Of a stretch of DNA of 64,000 nucleotides, positions 15,610-25,625 are shown piece after piece. The position numbers and the translations under genes are program-made. The notes under the pieces are model-generated. The model saw only the letters and a program-made list of their open reading frames with translations, did no database searches and was not told the DNA's origin. Origin of the DNA: Lachnospiraceae bacterium. GTDB taxonomy: Bacteria; Bacillota; Clostridia; Lachnospirales; Lachnospiraceae. Position 1 is the first letter of the stretch; every line of letters starts with the position of its first letter. Where the stretch lies: NCBI GenBank assembly GCA_017550165.1, contig JAFZQH010000022.1, positions 1 to 64,000 on the forward strand, written 5' to 3'.

Positions 15610-16872
15610 ATGGGTAACATCTTATTACATACTCCGGAAGGTGTGCGTGATATATATAACAGTGAATGTAAAAAGAAACAGGTTCTTAAAAGCGTTCTGT
15701 ATTCCACCATGGAAAGCTACGGATATGATGAGATACAGACGCCGACCTTTGAGTTCTTTGACATTTTCAGTCGTGAGATCGGGACTACGCCTTCCAAGGA
15801 TCTGTACAAATTCTTTGACAAAGACGGTGAGACTCTGGTGCTGCGTCCTGATATGACCCCGTCTGTTGCCAGATGCGTAGCCAAATATTATATGGATGAA
15901 AAGAAACCATTAAGGTTTTTTTATCTGGGGAATACATTCGTGAACAATCACGGCTCTTATCAGGGAAGGCTTAATGAAACTACACAGATAGGCGCTGAGT
16001 TCATGGGAGATCCCGGAGTGGAGGCTGAAGTAGAGATCGTTGCGCTGATATGTGATTGCCTGAAGAAATCCGGCCTGACGGAGTTCCAGATCAGTATCGG
16101 TCAGGTTGATTTTTTCAAGAGCATCCTTGATTCCTGCAGTATTGAGCCTGAGGATGAGGCGGGACTTCGTGAACTTATATCAAAGAAGAACTTCTTCGGT
16201 GTTGAGGAATTCCTGGAGGAGAAGCATTTTCCCGATAATGTGAAGGAAATATTCAAGCGCCTTCCCAATATGTTCGGAACGGTTGATGTTCTTCAGGAAG
16301 CAAAGAGCCTGACCGGTGACAAGCGGGCCATAGCAGCCATCGAACGTCTGGAACAGCTATATGACCGCCTATGCGTATATGGAATGGAAAAGTTCGTTTC
16401 CTTTGACTTGGGGATGCTGTCTAAATACAAGTATTACACCGGGATCATTATTAAGGCTTATACCTACGGCCTGGGAGAACCCATCGTTACGGGCGGGCGG
16501 TATGACAGGCTCTTGTCAAGCTTCGGTAAGGACTGCGCTGCAGTGGGATTTGTTATCGGCATAGATCAGCTTATGCTGGCCCTGTCCAGGCAGAAAATTG
16601 ATATCCCTACCAAGAAGAATAATGTCATCCTTCAATATGGCAGGGATTCTTACGGTGATGCCGTTAAGCTGGCAATGAGATTAAGGGATTCGGGTATCAA
16701 TGTGAAGCTTTTGGACTTAAGTATCGATCATTGCGAATACAATAATGACCCGGACATATCCTATGCCATTGTATTGGATAAGGGCTGTAAACTGGTGGAT
16801 ATGACCGGCGGTGATATGAAGAAGGTAACAGAAGAAGACTTGTTTAAGATCCTTGATGGGATCAGAGGATAG
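15610..16872 (+). CDS. hisZ: ATP phosphoribosyltransferase regulatory subunit HisZ
   Basis: A 420-aa HisRS-like protein that activates short-form HisG and carries its histidine feedback site. It keeps class II synthetase features: motif 2-like region [26 protein letters not shown], and the late [12 protein letters not shown]. It lacks the anticodon-binding domain of HisRS. ATG 15610 is used because GGAAAGGG lies 8 nt upstream; an in-frame GTG at 15592 would bury that SD. It is the first gene of the his operon, 13 nt before hisG. Confidence 0.92.
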   Translation: MGNILLHTPEGVRDIYNSECKKKQVLKSVLYSTMESYGYDEIQTPTFEFFDIFSREIGTTPSKDLYKFFDKDGETLVLRPDMTPSVARCVAKYYMDEKKPLRFFYLGNTFVNNHGSYQGRLNETTQIGAEFMGDPGVEAEVEIVALICDCLKKSGLTEFQISIGQVDFFKSILDSCSIEPEDEAGLRELISKKNFFGVEEFLEEKHFPDNVKEIFKRLPNMFGTVDVLQEAKSLTGDKRAIAAIERLEQLYDRLCVYGMEKFVSFDLGMLSKYKYYTGIIIKAYTYGLGEPIVTGGRYDRLLSSFGKDCAAVGFVIGIDQLMLALSRQKIDIPTKKNNVILQYGRDSYGDAVKLAMRLRDSGINVKLLDLSIDHCEYNNDPDISYAIVLDKGCKLVDMTGGDMKKVTEEDLFKILDGIRG

Positions 16873-16885
16873 ATATGGAGGAACC

Positions 16886-17530
16886 ATGCGTTATCTTACT
16901 ATTGCATTGACCAAGGGACGTCTTGCGGACAAGACCCTTGACCTGTTTGAAAAAGCAGGGATCACCTGCGAAGAGATGAGGGATAAGGATACCAGGAAGC
17001 TTATCTTTGTAAATGAGGACTTAAAGCTTCGTTTTTTCCTTTCCAAAGGACCTGATGTCCCTACATATGTTGAGTACGGAGCTGCCGATATAGGGATATC
17101 CGGCAGGGATATTATCATGGAGGAAGGCAGAAAGCTCTATGAGGTCCTTGATCTGGGCATAGGCAAATGCAGGATGTGCGTCTGCGGCCCGAAGGAGGCG
17201 GAAGAACGCCTTAAGCACCATGAGATGATCAGGGTGGCTACAAAATATCCTAATATAGCCAAGGATTATTTCTATAACAAGAAGCACCAGACCGTGGATA
17301 TAATTAAGTTAAACGGTTCCATAGAACTGGCGCCCATCGTTGGTTTATCTGAGGTTATAGTGGATATAGTTGAGACCGGAAGCACCTTAAGGGAGAACGG
17401 CCTGACGGTGCTGGAGGAGATATGTCCGCTGTCAGCAAGAATGGTAGTAAACCAGGTCAGCATGAAAATGGAAAATGAGCGCATCAGTAAATTAATTGAT
17501 GATTTAAGAAAAGTAATCCAGGGAGACTGA
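16886..17530 (+). CDS. hisG: ATP phosphoribosyltransferase, short form
   Basis: Catalyses the first step of histidine synthesis (ATP + PRPP to phosphoribosyl-ATP). At 214 aa it is the short form, lacking the C-terminal regulatory domain, and so needs the adjacent HisZ. Signatures: N-terminal [21 protein letters not shown], and the PRPP loop [14 protein letters not shown] (about 155-168). ATG 16886 follows GGAGG; the longer frame from 16853 overlaps the hisZ end. One base separates its stop from the hisD start. Confidence 0.95.
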   Translation: MRYLTIALTKGRLADKTLDLFEKAGITCEEMRDKDTRKLIFVNEDLKLRFFLSKGPDVPTYVEYGAADIGISGRDIIMEEGRKLYEVLDLGIGKCRMCVCGPKEAEERLKHHEMIRVATKYPNIAKDYFYNKKHQTVDIIKLNGSIELAPIVGLSEVIVDIVETGSTLRENGLTVLEEICPLSARMVVNQVSMKMENERISKLIDDLRKVIQGD

Positions 17531-17531
17531 A

Positions 17532-18824
17532 ATGAGAATTGTAAAACTTAATGAAAACACTAAAAAGAACCTGCAGTCTGACCTCTTAAAGCGCAGTCCC
17601 AACAGCTACGGACAGTACGAGGAGGCTGTGCAGAAGATTGTATCAGATGTTAGAGACCGTGGCGATAAGGCAGTCTTTGAATACACCGAAAACTTTGATA
17701 AAGCAGATATTAACAGCGCCAATATCAAAGTGACTCAGGAAGAGATAGATGAGGCCTATAAGGCTATAGATCCTTCTCTTCTTGATGTTATCAGAAAGGC
17801 TCTGGTCAATATCAGGTCTTTTCATGAGAAACAGCGCATCAACAGCTGGTTTGATTCCAAGCCTGACGGCACTATCCTTGGCCAGAAGGTTACCCCCTTG
17901 GAGATCGCGGGAGTATATGTTCCCGGCGGCAAGGCGGTTTATCCTTCATCGGTGCTCATGAATATAGTTCCTGCCAAGGTGGCGGGAGTTGACCGGATCA
18001 TCATGACCACTCCCCCTAATAAGGAGGGCAAGGTTACAGCCAGTACTCTGGTTGCCGCCAAGGAGGCCGGAGTTGATGAAGTATATAAGGTAGGAGGCGC
18101 CCAGGCCATAGCTGCCATGGCTTTCGGTACTGAGAGCATTCCCAAGGCAGATAAGATAGTAGGTCCCGGCAATATCTACGTTGCTCTTGCAAAGAAGGCG
18201 GTTTACGGATATGTAAGCATTGATTCCATAGCAGGTCCCAGTGAGATCCTGGTTTTAGCTGATGATTCGGCAAATCCCAGGTTCGTTGCGGCTGACCTTA
18301 TGTCCCAGGCAGAGCATGATGAACTGGCATCAGCTATCCTGGTTACAACCAGCGATGACCTGGCCAAGAAGGTGTCAGATGAGATAGATGGCTTTTTAAA
18401 AGAGCTTTCCAGAAGGGATATCATTTCCAAGTCCCTTGAGAATTACGGTTATGCCCTGGTGGCAGAGACCCTTGAAGAGGCAATAGCCGCTGCCAACGAG
18501 ATCGCTTCCGAGCATCTGGAGATCGTGACCCGGAATCCATTTGAAGTGATGACCAAGATAAGGAACGCGGGAGCCATATTTATAGGGGAATACAGCTCGG
18601 AGCCCCTGGGAGACTACTTCGCGGGACCCAACCACGTGCTTCCCACCAACGGAACTGCAAGGTTCTTCTCTCCTTTAAGCGTGGATGATTTCATCAAGAA
18701 ATCAAGCATCATTTCCTACTCAAAAGAAGCGCTTTACGCTATACACAAGGATATCATTCAATTTGCAACTTCAGAAGAATTGACAGCACACGCCAATTCA
18801 ATTAAAGTAAGATTCGAGGACTAA
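17532..18824 (+). CDS. hisD: Histidinol dehydrogenase
   Basis: A 430-aa zinc- and NAD-dependent enzyme for the last two oxidations of histidinol to histidine. Recognisable blocks are PGGKAVYPSSVLMN, GGAQAIAAMAFGTESIPK, VGPGNIYVA, DSIAGPSEILVLAD, QAEHDELASAIL (zinc/His region) and ASEHLEIVTRNP with GPNHVLPTNGTARF. Length is typical. SD GGGAGA precedes ATG 17532, in tight operon order after hisG. Confidence 0.95.
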   Translation: MRIVKLNENTKKNLQSDLLKRSPNSYGQYEEAVQKIVSDVRDRGDKAVFEYTENFDKADINSANIKVTQEEIDEAYKAIDPSLLDVIRKALVNIRSFHEKQRINSWFDSKPDGTILGQKVTPLEIAGVYVPGGKAVYPSSVLMNIVPAKVAGVDRIIMTTPPNKEGKVTASTLVAAKEAGVDEVYKVGGAQAIAAMAFGTESIPKADKIVGPGNIYVALAKKAVYGYVSIDSIAGPSEILVLADDSANPRFVAADLMSQAEHDELASAILVTTSDDLAKKVSDEIDGFLKELSRRDIISKSLENYGYALVAETLEEAIAAANEIASEHLEIVTRNPFEVMTKIRNAGAIFIGEYSSEPLGDYFAGPNHVLPTNGTARFFSPLSVDDFIKKSSIISYSKEALYAIHKDIIQFATSEELTAHANSIKVRFED

Positions 18825-18829
18825 ACCGG

Positions 18830-19420
18830 ATGAAAACGAGAATATCTGAGATAACAAGAACAACCAAAGAAACGGATATCAGGGCTTCACTTAACCTTGA
18901 CGGGTCCGGAAAGGCCGATATCTCCACGGGCATAGGCTTTTTTGACCACATGCTGGACTCATTTACAAGGCACGGTCTGTTTGACCTTTCCTTCAGTGTA
19001 AAGGGAGATCTGAATGTGGATGCCCACCACACCATAGAGGATTCCGGAATTGTCCTGGGAAGGGCTATACGGGAGGCTGTAGGTGATAAAAAAGGTATCA
19101 GGCGCTATGGCAGTATCATCCTGCCCATGGACGAGACCTTGATCATCTGTGCTGTAGACCTGTGCGGCCGGCCCTTTCTTGTTTATGATCTTACATTTGA
19201 TACGGAGATGGTGGGAGAATTTCCAACGGAGATGGCAAGAGAGTTCTTCTATGCAGTGGCCTATTCCGGTGAGATGAACCTGCATATCAGACAAATGTCC
19301 GGTTCCAATTCCCATCATATAATAGAAGCAGCTTTCAAGGCCTTTTCCATAGCTCTTGACGAGGCTACATCAACAGATCCCAGGATCAACGGAGTGATTT
19401 CTACCAAAGGAGTACTGTAA
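18830..19420 (+). CDS. hisB: Imidazoleglycerol-phosphate dehydratase
   Basis: A 196-aa monofunctional IGP dehydratase (no histidinol-phosphatase domain). The manganese-binding histidine motifs are present in both halves: [26 protein letters not shown], and [15 protein letters not shown]. It sits 5 nt after hisD, and its stop overlaps the start of the next gene (ATGA-type junction near 19420), indicating translational coupling. Confidence 0.95.
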   Translation: MKTRISEITRTTKETDIRASLNLDGSGKADISTGIGFFDHMLDSFTRHGLFDLSFSVKGDLNVDAHHTIEDSGIVLGRAIREAVGDKKGIRRYGSIILPMDETLIICAVDLCGRPFLVYDLTFDTEMVGEFPTEMAREFFYAVAYSGEMNLHIRQMSGSNSHHIIEAAFKAFSIALDEATSTDPRINGVISTKGVL

Positions 19421-20727
19421 TGACACGCAAATATTTTTATCAATTGTTTTTCCTGGCAGGAGGTCAGGCGGTTAACGGTTTCAATTCTTTTGAACCCTTA
19501 GATGAGCCGGATATCATTACCCAGCTTTTCCGTTGCGAAAGCGCAGGGGCTGACGGGGCTGTTATTATCGACCTGGCTGAGGACGATAAGGAGCGAGAGA
19601 AGAATATTTCCGTGATCAAGAAGATAAAGCGCTCCCTTAACCTGCATATTATCGCCGGCGGTAATGTGAAAAGGTTTGAGGATGCTAAGAAGCTTATATA
19701 TGCGGGATGCGAGCAGGTTCTCATCAATATTGACGATGAGGAGTATTTCAGAGCCTTAAAGGAAGCCTCCAAGCGCTTCGGCAAGGAGAGGATCGTGGGA
19801 TACACATCCAATGTCCACCTGGCATCTGGCAAGTACGATATGATATACGGACACGAGGCGGATGACCTTGTTGGATCGTTTTTATATGATGCAAAAGATT
19901 CCATAATTCCGCCGGCTGTGCTCTTAAAAGATGCCGTTATACCCGTGATACCTCTTCTTACGGATAAGGAGATCGATCCGGTCCTGCTTAAGAATGATGC
20001 GATATACGGTCTGACAGGCATTGCCGTGGCAGAACTGGGCAATGATGTATACGAATATAAACTCAAGATCCGTGATGAGCTTGGCATCGATGTGGATATT
20101 TTTGAGTCTGATATTCCCTGGAGCGAGATCAAGACCAACGAAGCGGGCCTTGTGCCGGTTGTAGTTCAGGATCATAAGACCGATGAGGTGTTGATGGTGG
20201 CCTATGTCAATGAAGAGTCCTTCCGCCTTACCCTCAAATCCAGAAAGATGACCTACTACAGCAGAAGCAGGCAGTCCCTCTGGGTCAAGGGTGAGACATC
20301 CGGCAATTACCAGTATGTCAAGTCCCTATCCATTGACTGCGACAATGACACCATCCTGGCCAAAGTCATTCAGATAGGCAGCGCATGCCATACCGGCAAC
20401 AAGTCATGTTTCTATCGTGACCTTGTAAATGATGAACTCGCCAGTACCAACCCCTACAAGGTCTTTGAAGATGTATATTCCGTCATCAAGGACCGAAAGA
20501 TCAACCCCAAGGAGGGTTCCTATACCAATTACCTCTTTGAGAAGGGCATCGACAAGATCCTCAAAAAAGTGGGAGAAGAAGCCACTGAGATTGTCATTGC
20601 CGCCAAGAATCCGGATCCGGAGGAGATCAAGTACGAGGTGGCTGATTTCCTCTACCATGTTATGGTGCTCATGGTTGAGCGGGGCGTGACCTGGACCGAC
20701 ATTACGGAGGAATTGTCAAAAAGATAG
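19420..20727 (+). CDS. hisIE: HisIE bifunctional enzyme with N-terminal degenerate HisA/HisF-like barrel
   Basis: A 435-aa fusion. Residues about 238-345 are HisI, phosphoribosyl-AMP cyclohydrolase, with metal ligands in SIDCDNDT and [10 protein letters not shown]. Residues about 345-435 are HisE, phosphoribosyl-ATP pyrophosphatase, with [13 protein letters not shown] and [14 protein letters not shown]. Residues 1-235 resemble HisA/His[35 protein letters not shown] and the closing [18 protein letters not shown]. However, the first catalytic Asp site reads [11 protein letters not shown] and the beta-5 site [10 protein letters not shown], so both catalytic aspartates are missing. The barrel is probably structural or regulatory. 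hisA, hisF, hisH and hisC are not in this cluster. Confidence 0.9.
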   Translation: MTRKYFYQLFFLAGGQAVNGFNSFEPLDEPDIITQLFRCESAGADGAVIIDLAEDDKEREKNISVIKKIKRSLNLHIIAGGNVKRFEDAKKLIYAGCEQVLINIDDEEYFRALKEASKRFGKERIVGYTSNVHLASGKYDMIYGHEADDLVGSFLYDAKDSIIPPAVLLKDAVIPVIPLLTDKEIDPVLLKNDAIYGLTGIAVAELGNDVYEYKLKIRDELGIDVDIFESDIPWSEIKTNEAGLVPVVVQDHKTDEVLMVAYVNEESFRLTLKSRKMTYYSRSRQSLWVKGETSGNYQYVKSLSIDCDNDTILAKVIQIGSACHTGNKSCFYRDLVNDELASTNPYKVFEDVYSVIKDRKINPKEGSYTNYLFEKGIDKILKKVGEEATEIVIAAKNPDPEEIKYEVADFLYHVMVLMVERGVTWTDITEELSKR

Positions 20728-20738
20728 CGAGGAAGTTA

Positions 20739-22607
20739 ATGAGCAAACGTGCTTTACCGGATAAGATCCTTATGCAGGTGGACAAGTCCGCCAGATATAT
20801 CGGAAATGAGCTGAATTCTGTGATAAAAGATCCGTCAGAGGTTGATGTTCGTTTCGCAATTTGTTTCCCGGATGTATACGAGATTGGTATGTCGCATCTG
20901 GGAATTCAAATTTTATATGACATGTTCAACAGGCGGGATGACGTGTACTGTGAACGTGTCTATTCGCCGTGGACAGATCTTGACGCCCTGATGAGGGAAA
21001 AGGATATACCGCTGTTTGCGCTGGAATCCCAGGATGAGGTGAGGAAGTTTGATTTTCTCGGGATCACACTCCAGTATGAGATGAGTTATACCAATTGCCT
21101 GCAGATATTGGATCTGTCCAAGATACCGCTGCTTGCAAATGAACGGGATGAGTCATTTCCCCTCGTTATCGGAGGGGGTCCATGTGCATATAACCCTGAG
21201 CCTCTTGCCATGTTTTTCGACATGTTCTATATAGGAGAGGGCGAAGTGGTATACGACAGGCTATTTGACCTGTATAAAGAGCATAAACACAAGGGATATC
21301 ATAAGAAAGAGTTTCTGCTGGATGCAGCAAATATCCCCGGAATATATGTCCCGGAATTATATTCAGTCAATTACAACAATAATGGCACAGTTAATTCATT
21401 TTTTCCGAAACATGACGGAATTCCCTTCAAAATCAGAAAACAGGTACTGACTGATATGAATTCTGCGTCTTATCCTGTAAAGCCTGTAATCCCTTATATT
21501 CAGGCAATCCAGGACCGCATGACCCTTGAGATCCTCAGGGGATGCATAAGAGGATGCAGATTTTGCCAGGCGGGCATGATCTACAGACCTCTTCGTGAGA
21601 GAAATCCGGAGATACTTAAAGAATATGCAAAAGAGATGTTTCGGTCCACGGGACATGAGGAGATATCCCTAAGTTCTTTAAGCTCAAGCGATTATACATG
21701 CCTGAAGGAGGTAGTGTATTTCCTTATAGATGAGTTTCAGGGCAAGGGGGTCAACATTTCCCTGCCCAGCCTTCGTATAGATAATTTCTCCCTGGACGTT
21801 ATGAGCAAGATCCAGGATATAAAGAAGGGGAGCATAACATTTGCGCCCGAAGCAGGGACCCAGCGTCTCAGAAACGTTATCAATAAAGGACTTACAGAGG
21901 ATGATATTATCGGTGGCGCTACGGAGTGCTTTAAGGGCGGGTGGTCTAAGATCAAGCTTTACTTCATGCTGGGTCTTCCTACGGAGACTGAGGATGATAT
22001 GAAGGGTATTCCCATCCTTGCAAATGAGCTGGCAAAGGCCTACTATGACACTGTTCCCAAGGAAGAGAGGACGGGCAAATGCCAGATCACCATTAGCACT
22101 TCATTTTTTGTGCCCAAGCCCTTTACACCCTTCCAGTGGGCCGTTATGTATAAGCCTGAAGAGTATCTGCGCAGGGCGGGTATCGTAAATGATACCATGA
22201 AGGAACAGCTTAACAGAAAAAGCATGAAATATAACTGGCATGAGGCTTACACTTCAGTACTGGAGGGGGTTCTGGCCAGAGGTGACCGAAAAGTGGGTCA
22301 GGCAATACTTAATGCATATAAATCCGGGTGTATGTTCGATTCCTGGACAGATTCCTTTGATTTTTCCAAGTGGGAGAAGGCATTCAGTGATGCAGGCCTT
22401 GATATGGATTTCTATACCACCAGGGAACGTGAAGAAGGGGAAGTTTTCCCCTGGGATTTCATAGATATAGGGGTTACAAGGGAATTCCTTCTGAAAGAGT
22501 GGCATAAGGCCATGAAGGAAGAGGTTACGCCCAACTGCAGACAGAAGTGTTCAGGCTGCGGGGCGGCCGTCTATAAAGGAGGTGTCTGCCTTGAAGATAA
22601 GGGTTAG
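20739..22607 (+). CDS. TIGR03960-family B12-binding radical SAM protein
   Basis: A 622-aa protein with an N-terminal cobalamin-binding-like region (DVRFAICFPDVYEIGMSHLG, GGPCAYNPEP) and a radical SAM domain with CIRGCRFCQAG near residue 265. The C-terminus holds extra cysteines (CRQKCSGCGAAVYKGGVC). The family function is not established. It almost always precedes a DUF2344 protein and RNase G ahead of rplU, as here, suggesting a link to rRNA/tRNA maturation or ribosome assembly. The next gene starts inside its 3' end. Confidence 0.9.
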   Translation: MSKRALPDKILMQVDKSARYIGNELNSVIKDPSEVDVRFAICFPDVYEIGMSHLGIQILYDMFNRRDDVYCERVYSPWTDLDALMREKDIPLFALESQDEVRKFDFLGITLQYEMSYTNCLQILDLSKIPLLANERDESFPLVIGGGPCAYNPEPLAMFFDMFYIGEGEVVYDRLFDLYKEHKHKGYHKKEFLLDAANIPGIYVPELYSVNYNNNGTVNSFFPKHDGIPFKIRKQVLTDMNSASYPVKPVIPYIQAIQDRMTLEILRGCIRGCRFCQAGMIYRPLRERNPEILKEYAKEMFRSTGHEEISLSSLSSSDYTCLKEVVYFLIDEFQGKGVNISLPSLRIDNFSLDVMSKIQDIKKGSITFAPEAGTQRLRNVINKGLTEDDIIGGATECFKGGWSKIKLYFMLGLPTETEDDMKGIPILANELAKAYYDTVPKEERTGKCQITISTSFFVPKPFTPFQWAVMYKPEEYLRRAGIVNDTMKEQLNRKSMKYNWHEAYTSVLEGVLARGDRKVGQAILNAYKSGCMFDSWTDSFDFSKWEKAFSDAGLDMDFYTTREREEGEVFPWDFIDIGVTREFLLKEWHKAMKEEVTPNCRQKCSGCGAAVYKGGVCLEDKG

Positions 22608-23304
22608 ATTCTCCAAAACAGGCAACATGAAATATGTGGGCCATCTGGATACCATGAGGTATTTTCAGAAAGCCGTCAAGAGAGCGGGGCTGGATATTGC
22701 CTATACTGAAGGCTTTTCGCCCCATCCGGTCATGTCCTTCGCTCTCCCTTTGGGAGTAGGAGTTACCAGCGAGGGTGAATATATGGATATAAAGGTCAAT
22801 TCAAGCCTTTCATCCGCTGAGTCAGTGGCAGCCCTTAACAGGGTAATGACAGAGGGCTTCGGAGTCAGTGACTACGTAAGGCTTCCCGATGATTCCAAGA
22901 CCGGAATGACCCTGGTTTTTGCGGCCGATTATACAATTTCCGTGAATGAAGAAGGCTCATTTATTCCTCCAAAGGATATCTGGGAGGGGATCGAGACGAA
23001 ATTCTGGCAGGATTCGGAGACTATCGAAGCTGTTAAGAAGGGCAAACACGGCGAAACTCTGATGGATATTAAACCTCTGATCTATTTTATTAAATCAGAA
23101 TATAACTCTGATAATCCCGTTCGGTCTAAACTATATATGAGACTGGCGGCAGGGAGCAGGAATAACCTTAAGCCGGACCTGGTTATAGAGGAAGGCCTGA
23201 AGTTCTTCGGCTTGGCATTTGACAGATGCGATTTCAATATTCACAGGACCGAGCTCCTTAACGAGAGCCTGGTCCCCTTAAAAGATCTGGGAGAGATAAT
23301 TTGA
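22591..23304 (+). CDS. TIGR03936-family (DUF2344) radical SAM-associated protein
   Basis: A 237-aa protein starting KIRVRFSKTGNMKYVGHLDTMR, the typical DUF2344 opening, with GFSPHPVMSFALPLGVG nearby. TTG 22591 is preferred because GGAGGTG ends 7 nt upstream; GTG 22582 would overlap that SD. It overlaps the preceding radical SAM gene by 17 nt and is a frequent fusion or neighbour of it, so the two proteins probably work together. Biochemical role unknown. Confidence 0.88.
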   Translation: MKIRVRFSKTGNMKYVGHLDTMRYFQKAVKRAGLDIAYTEGFSPHPVMSFALPLGVGVTSEGEYMDIKVNSSLSSAESVAALNRVMTEGFGVSDYVRLPDDSKTGMTLVFAADYTISVNEEGSFIPPKDIWEGIETKFWQDSETIEAVKKGKHGETLMDIKPLIYFIKSEYNSDNPVRSKLYMRLAAGSRNNLKPDLVIEEGLKFFGLAFDRCDFNIHRTELLNESLVPLKDLGEII

Positions 23305-24488
23305 GCAGCACCTTAGTTTATACCCGCAGTGAAAAATATAATAAGGACGTATTCTTAAGCCTTTATGACGGGCACGCTTCGGAGATAATAGTTCCCGGCG
23401 GAGACGAAGTACTTCTGGGTGACATATACGTAGGCCTTGTTAAGAACGTTGTTAAGAATATCAATGCCGCTTTTATTGAAGTTAAAGACGGGGTGCCCTG
23501 TTACTATGAGATGGACAAAAACAAGGCGCCTGTGTTCTTACTGCAGCATTCAGAGGGCAGGATCTGTCAGGGCGACCTTGTGCTGGTACAGGTCACTAAA
23601 GAGGCCCATAAGACCAAGCAGCCCTGTGTATCCGGGGATATCAGCATTTCCTCCAAATATGCAGTGCTTACGGCGGGAAATACCCGGATAAGCATGTCTT
23701 CCAAGCTGGGAGAGGAGGAAAGGTCCCGTCTTAATGAGATAGCCAAAGGCTACAAAAATGACGAGTTCGGTCTTATATTCAGGACCAATGCCGGAAGTGC
23801 CCCCAAAGAGGAGATCATTTCCCAGATAGACGACCTTATCAGGGAGTATGAGGATATCAGGAAAAGAGCGGCCCATAACAGTGCATTTGCCCTTATCAAA
23901 AGGGGTGAGCCGGATTATATCCGGTCTATCCTGGGCCAGTACGATTCGGCTGATGTGCAAAAAATTGTTACAGATAACAGGGAAGTATATCAGGTTATGC
24001 TGGACTATGTCCGGGAAAACAGACCGGAATATGAGGATTTGCTTGAATTCTACCAAGATCCTATGGTAAGCCTTTGCAGGTTCCATAATATAGATGCAGA
24101 ACTTGACAAGGCAGTCTCCGAGAAGGTCTGGCTTAAGTCCGGCGCTTATCTGGTAATCGAGCCCACCGAGGCCATGACGGTAATTGACGTGAATTCGGGT
24201 AAATACGACGGTAAGAAAAAAAGCGATGAAACTTATCTTAAGATAAATCTTGAGGCTGCGGAGGAAGTGGCAAGGCAGCTTCGCTTAAGGAACATTTCCG
24301 GTATATGCATGATCGATTTTATCGACATGGCATCTCCCATGGACAAGAAGCAGCTGGTGCAAAAACTCAGTGAATTTACGGCCAAAGACCCTGTTAAGAC
24401 GGTGGTGGTGGATATTACGAAACTGGGGCTTGTTGAGATCACCCGGAAAAGAATGAAGAAATCTCTTGCGGAACAGCTTTTTGAATAG
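23301..24488 (+). CDS. RNase G/E-family endoribonuclease, short form
   Basis: A 395-aa single-strand-specific ribonuclease of the Rne/Rng family. Residues about 38-120 are the S1 domain (GDIYVGLVKNVVKNINAAFIEV); the DNase I-like domain has the catalytic aspartates in VIDVNSGKYDG and CMIDFIDM. The protein ends just after LVEITRKRMKKSLAEQLF, before the CPxC zinc-link that normally joins dimers, so it lacks the zinc link and the small domain. Start is TTG 23301, overlapping the upstream stop (TTGA). It is the last gene before the rplU promoter. Expected substrates are rRNA precursors and mRNA. Confidence 0.88.
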   Translation: MSSTLVYTRSEKYNKDVFLSLYDGHASEIIVPGGDEVLLGDIYVGLVKNVVKNINAAFIEVKDGVPCYYEMDKNKAPVFLLQHSEGRICQGDLVLVQVTKEAHKTKQPCVSGDISISSKYAVLTAGNTRISMSSKLGEEERSRLNEIAKGYKNDEFGLIFRTNAGSAPKEEIISQIDDLIREYEDIRKRAAHNSAFALIKRGEPDYIRSILGQYDSADVQKIVTDNREVYQVMLDYVRENRPEYEDLLEFYQDPMVSLCRFHNIDAELDKAVSEKVWLKSGAYLVIEPTEAMTVIDVNSGKYDGKKKSDETYLKINLEAAEEVARQLRLRNISGICMIDFIDMASPMDKKQLVQKLSEFTAKDPVKTVVVDITKLGLVEITRKRMKKSLAEQLFE

Positions 24489-24498
24489 GAAATATATG

Positions 24499-24527
24499 TT
24501 GACATGGCCTTTGGATTATGCTATTAT
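24499..24527 (+). promoter_or_regulatory. Promoter of the rplU-prp-rpmA operon
   Basis: TTGACA (24499-24504), 17-nt spacer, TATTAT (24522-24527): near-consensus and well placed for the L21 leader. Confidence 0.75.
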
Positions 24528-24533
24528 CCTAGG

Positions 24534-24607
24534 GTATGCCGCTCGGTGAGGTATAAGATCCCTTAAGGGACACCATAATCGGCGAGATTGATAATAGGAG
24601 GTGCAGT
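24534..24607 (+). promoter_or_regulatory. Ribosomal protein L21 leader-like 5' UTR
   Basis: The ~74-nt leader contains TGCCGCTCGGTGAGGT, CCCTTAAGGG and CACCATAATCGGCGAGATT before the SD GGAGGTG. CCGCTCGG/GGCGAG-like and GGTG/CACC segments can pair. This resembles the L21 leader RNA class, which is thought to mediate feedback by L21; the assignment is from memory of the motif, not a covariance search. Confidence 0.5.
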
Positions 24608-24916
24608 ATGTACGCAATCATTGCAACAGGTGGTAAACAGTACAAGGTTGCCGAAGGCGATATTATCAGAGTTGAGAAGCTCGGCGCGCAGGCAGGTGCA
24701 GAGGTTACATTCGATCAGGTACTTGCAGTAAGCGATAAGAAGCTTAAAGTCGGAAGTCCCCTTGTTAAAGACGCTACGGTTACAGGCTCTGTGATCGGCG
24801 AAGGTAAGGGCAAGAAGGTCATTGTTTACAAGTACAAGAGCAAGACCGGATATCACAAGAAGAACGGACATAGACAGGCTTACACTGAAGTTAAGATCGA
24901 AAAGATCAATGCGTAA
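24608..24916 (+). CDS. rplU: 50S ribosomal protein L21
   Basis: A 102-aa large-subunit protein. [18 protein letters not shown] at the N-terminus and [19 protein letters not shown] near the C-terminus are diagnostic. SD GGAGGTG is followed by ATG 24608. It heads the classic rplU-prp-rpmA operon. Confidence 0.97.
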   Translation: MYAIIATGGKQYKVAEGDIIRVEKLGAQAGAEVTFDQVLAVSDKKLKVGSPLVKDATVTGSVIGEGKGKKVIVYKYKSKTGYHKKNGHRQAYTEVKIEKINA

Positions 24917-24921
24917 GAGAT

Positions 24922-25245
24922 ATGATCACGTTTAAGATTTATCGCAGAAAAACCGGAGAGATTGTTGGATTTGATTGTTCGGGGCATGCAGGATATGCCG
25001 ATGCCGGATATGATATATTCTGTGCCGCAGTCTCAGCCCTTGTGATCAATACCGTTAATTCCATCGATGAGTTTACCGATGATGATTTCACGGCAGATTC
25101 CGATGAGGAAAAGGGTATTAGTTTAAGGGTAAAGGATCCGGGTGATAAGACCGCACTTTTACTTGATTCTCTTTTGTTGGGTGTGGAAGGCATAATAAGA
25201 GATAATGACGGCGAATATATAGAGTTAGTAACCGAGGAGGTGTAA
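24922..25245 (+). CDS. prp: Ribosomal-processing cysteine protease Prp
   Basis: A 107-aa protease that removes the N-terminal extension of L27 in Firmicutes and relatives. The catalytic His is in CSGHAGYA (residue 22) and the Cys in YDIFCAAVSAL (about 34). The gene sits between rplU and rpmA as in Bacillus ysxB, 5 nt after rplU and 3 nt before rpmA. The substrate motif is present in the next gene, so the pathway is complete here. Confidence 0.93.
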   Translation: MITFKIYRRKTGEIVGFDCSGHAGYADAGYDIFCAAVSALVINTVNSIDEFTDDDFTADSDEEKGISLRVKDPGDKTALLLDSLLLGVEGIIRDNDGEYIELVTEEV

Positions 25246-25248
25246 GAA

Positions 25249-25539
25249 ATGTTAATGATGAACCTTCAGTTCTTTGCTCATAAGAAGGGAGTCGGTTCCA
25301 CCAAGAACGGCAGGGATTCCGAATCCAAGAGACTCGGAGCAAAGAGAGCAGACGGACAATTTGTTAAAGCAGGCAATATTCTTTACAGACAGCGCGGAAC
25401 TAAGATCCATCCCGGTCTTAACGTTGGAAGAGGCGGAGATGATACCTTGTTTGCACTGACAGACGGAGTGCTCAGATTTGAGCGTAAGGGAAGAGATAAG
25501 AAGCAGGCTTCCGTATATCCGGTAGAGAACGCACAGTAA
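25249..25539 (+). CDS. rpmA: 50S ribosomal protein L27 with cleavable N-terminal extension
   Basis: A 96-aa protein. The first residues [14 protein letters not shown] carry the LQFFA|HKK processing site used by Prp, so mature L27 should start at HKKG. The core has [15 protein letters not shown] and [15 protein letters not shown]. The extension is required to be removed for ribosome function in species studied. SD GAGGTG precedes ATG 25249. Confidence 0.97.
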   Translation: MLMMNLQFFAHKKGVGSTKNGRDSESKRLGAKRADGQFVKAGNILYRQRGTKIHPGLNVGRGGDDTLFALTDGVLRFERKGRDKKQASVYPVENAQ

Positions 25540-25550
25540 AGAACTTATTC

Positions 25551-25583
25551 AAAGTCCGGCTTAGTTTTAAGTCGGACTTTTTT
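25551..25583 (+). terminator. Intrinsic terminator after rpmA
   Basis: AAAGTCCGGCTT pairs with AAGTCGGACTTT (one G-T pair) around AGTTTT, followed by six Ts. It separates the ribosomal operon from obgE, which has its own SD. Confidence 0.85.
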
Positions 25584-25625
25584 GTACCCATTGTAAGATT
25601 GTGGGAAATTAAAAGGAGATATAAT

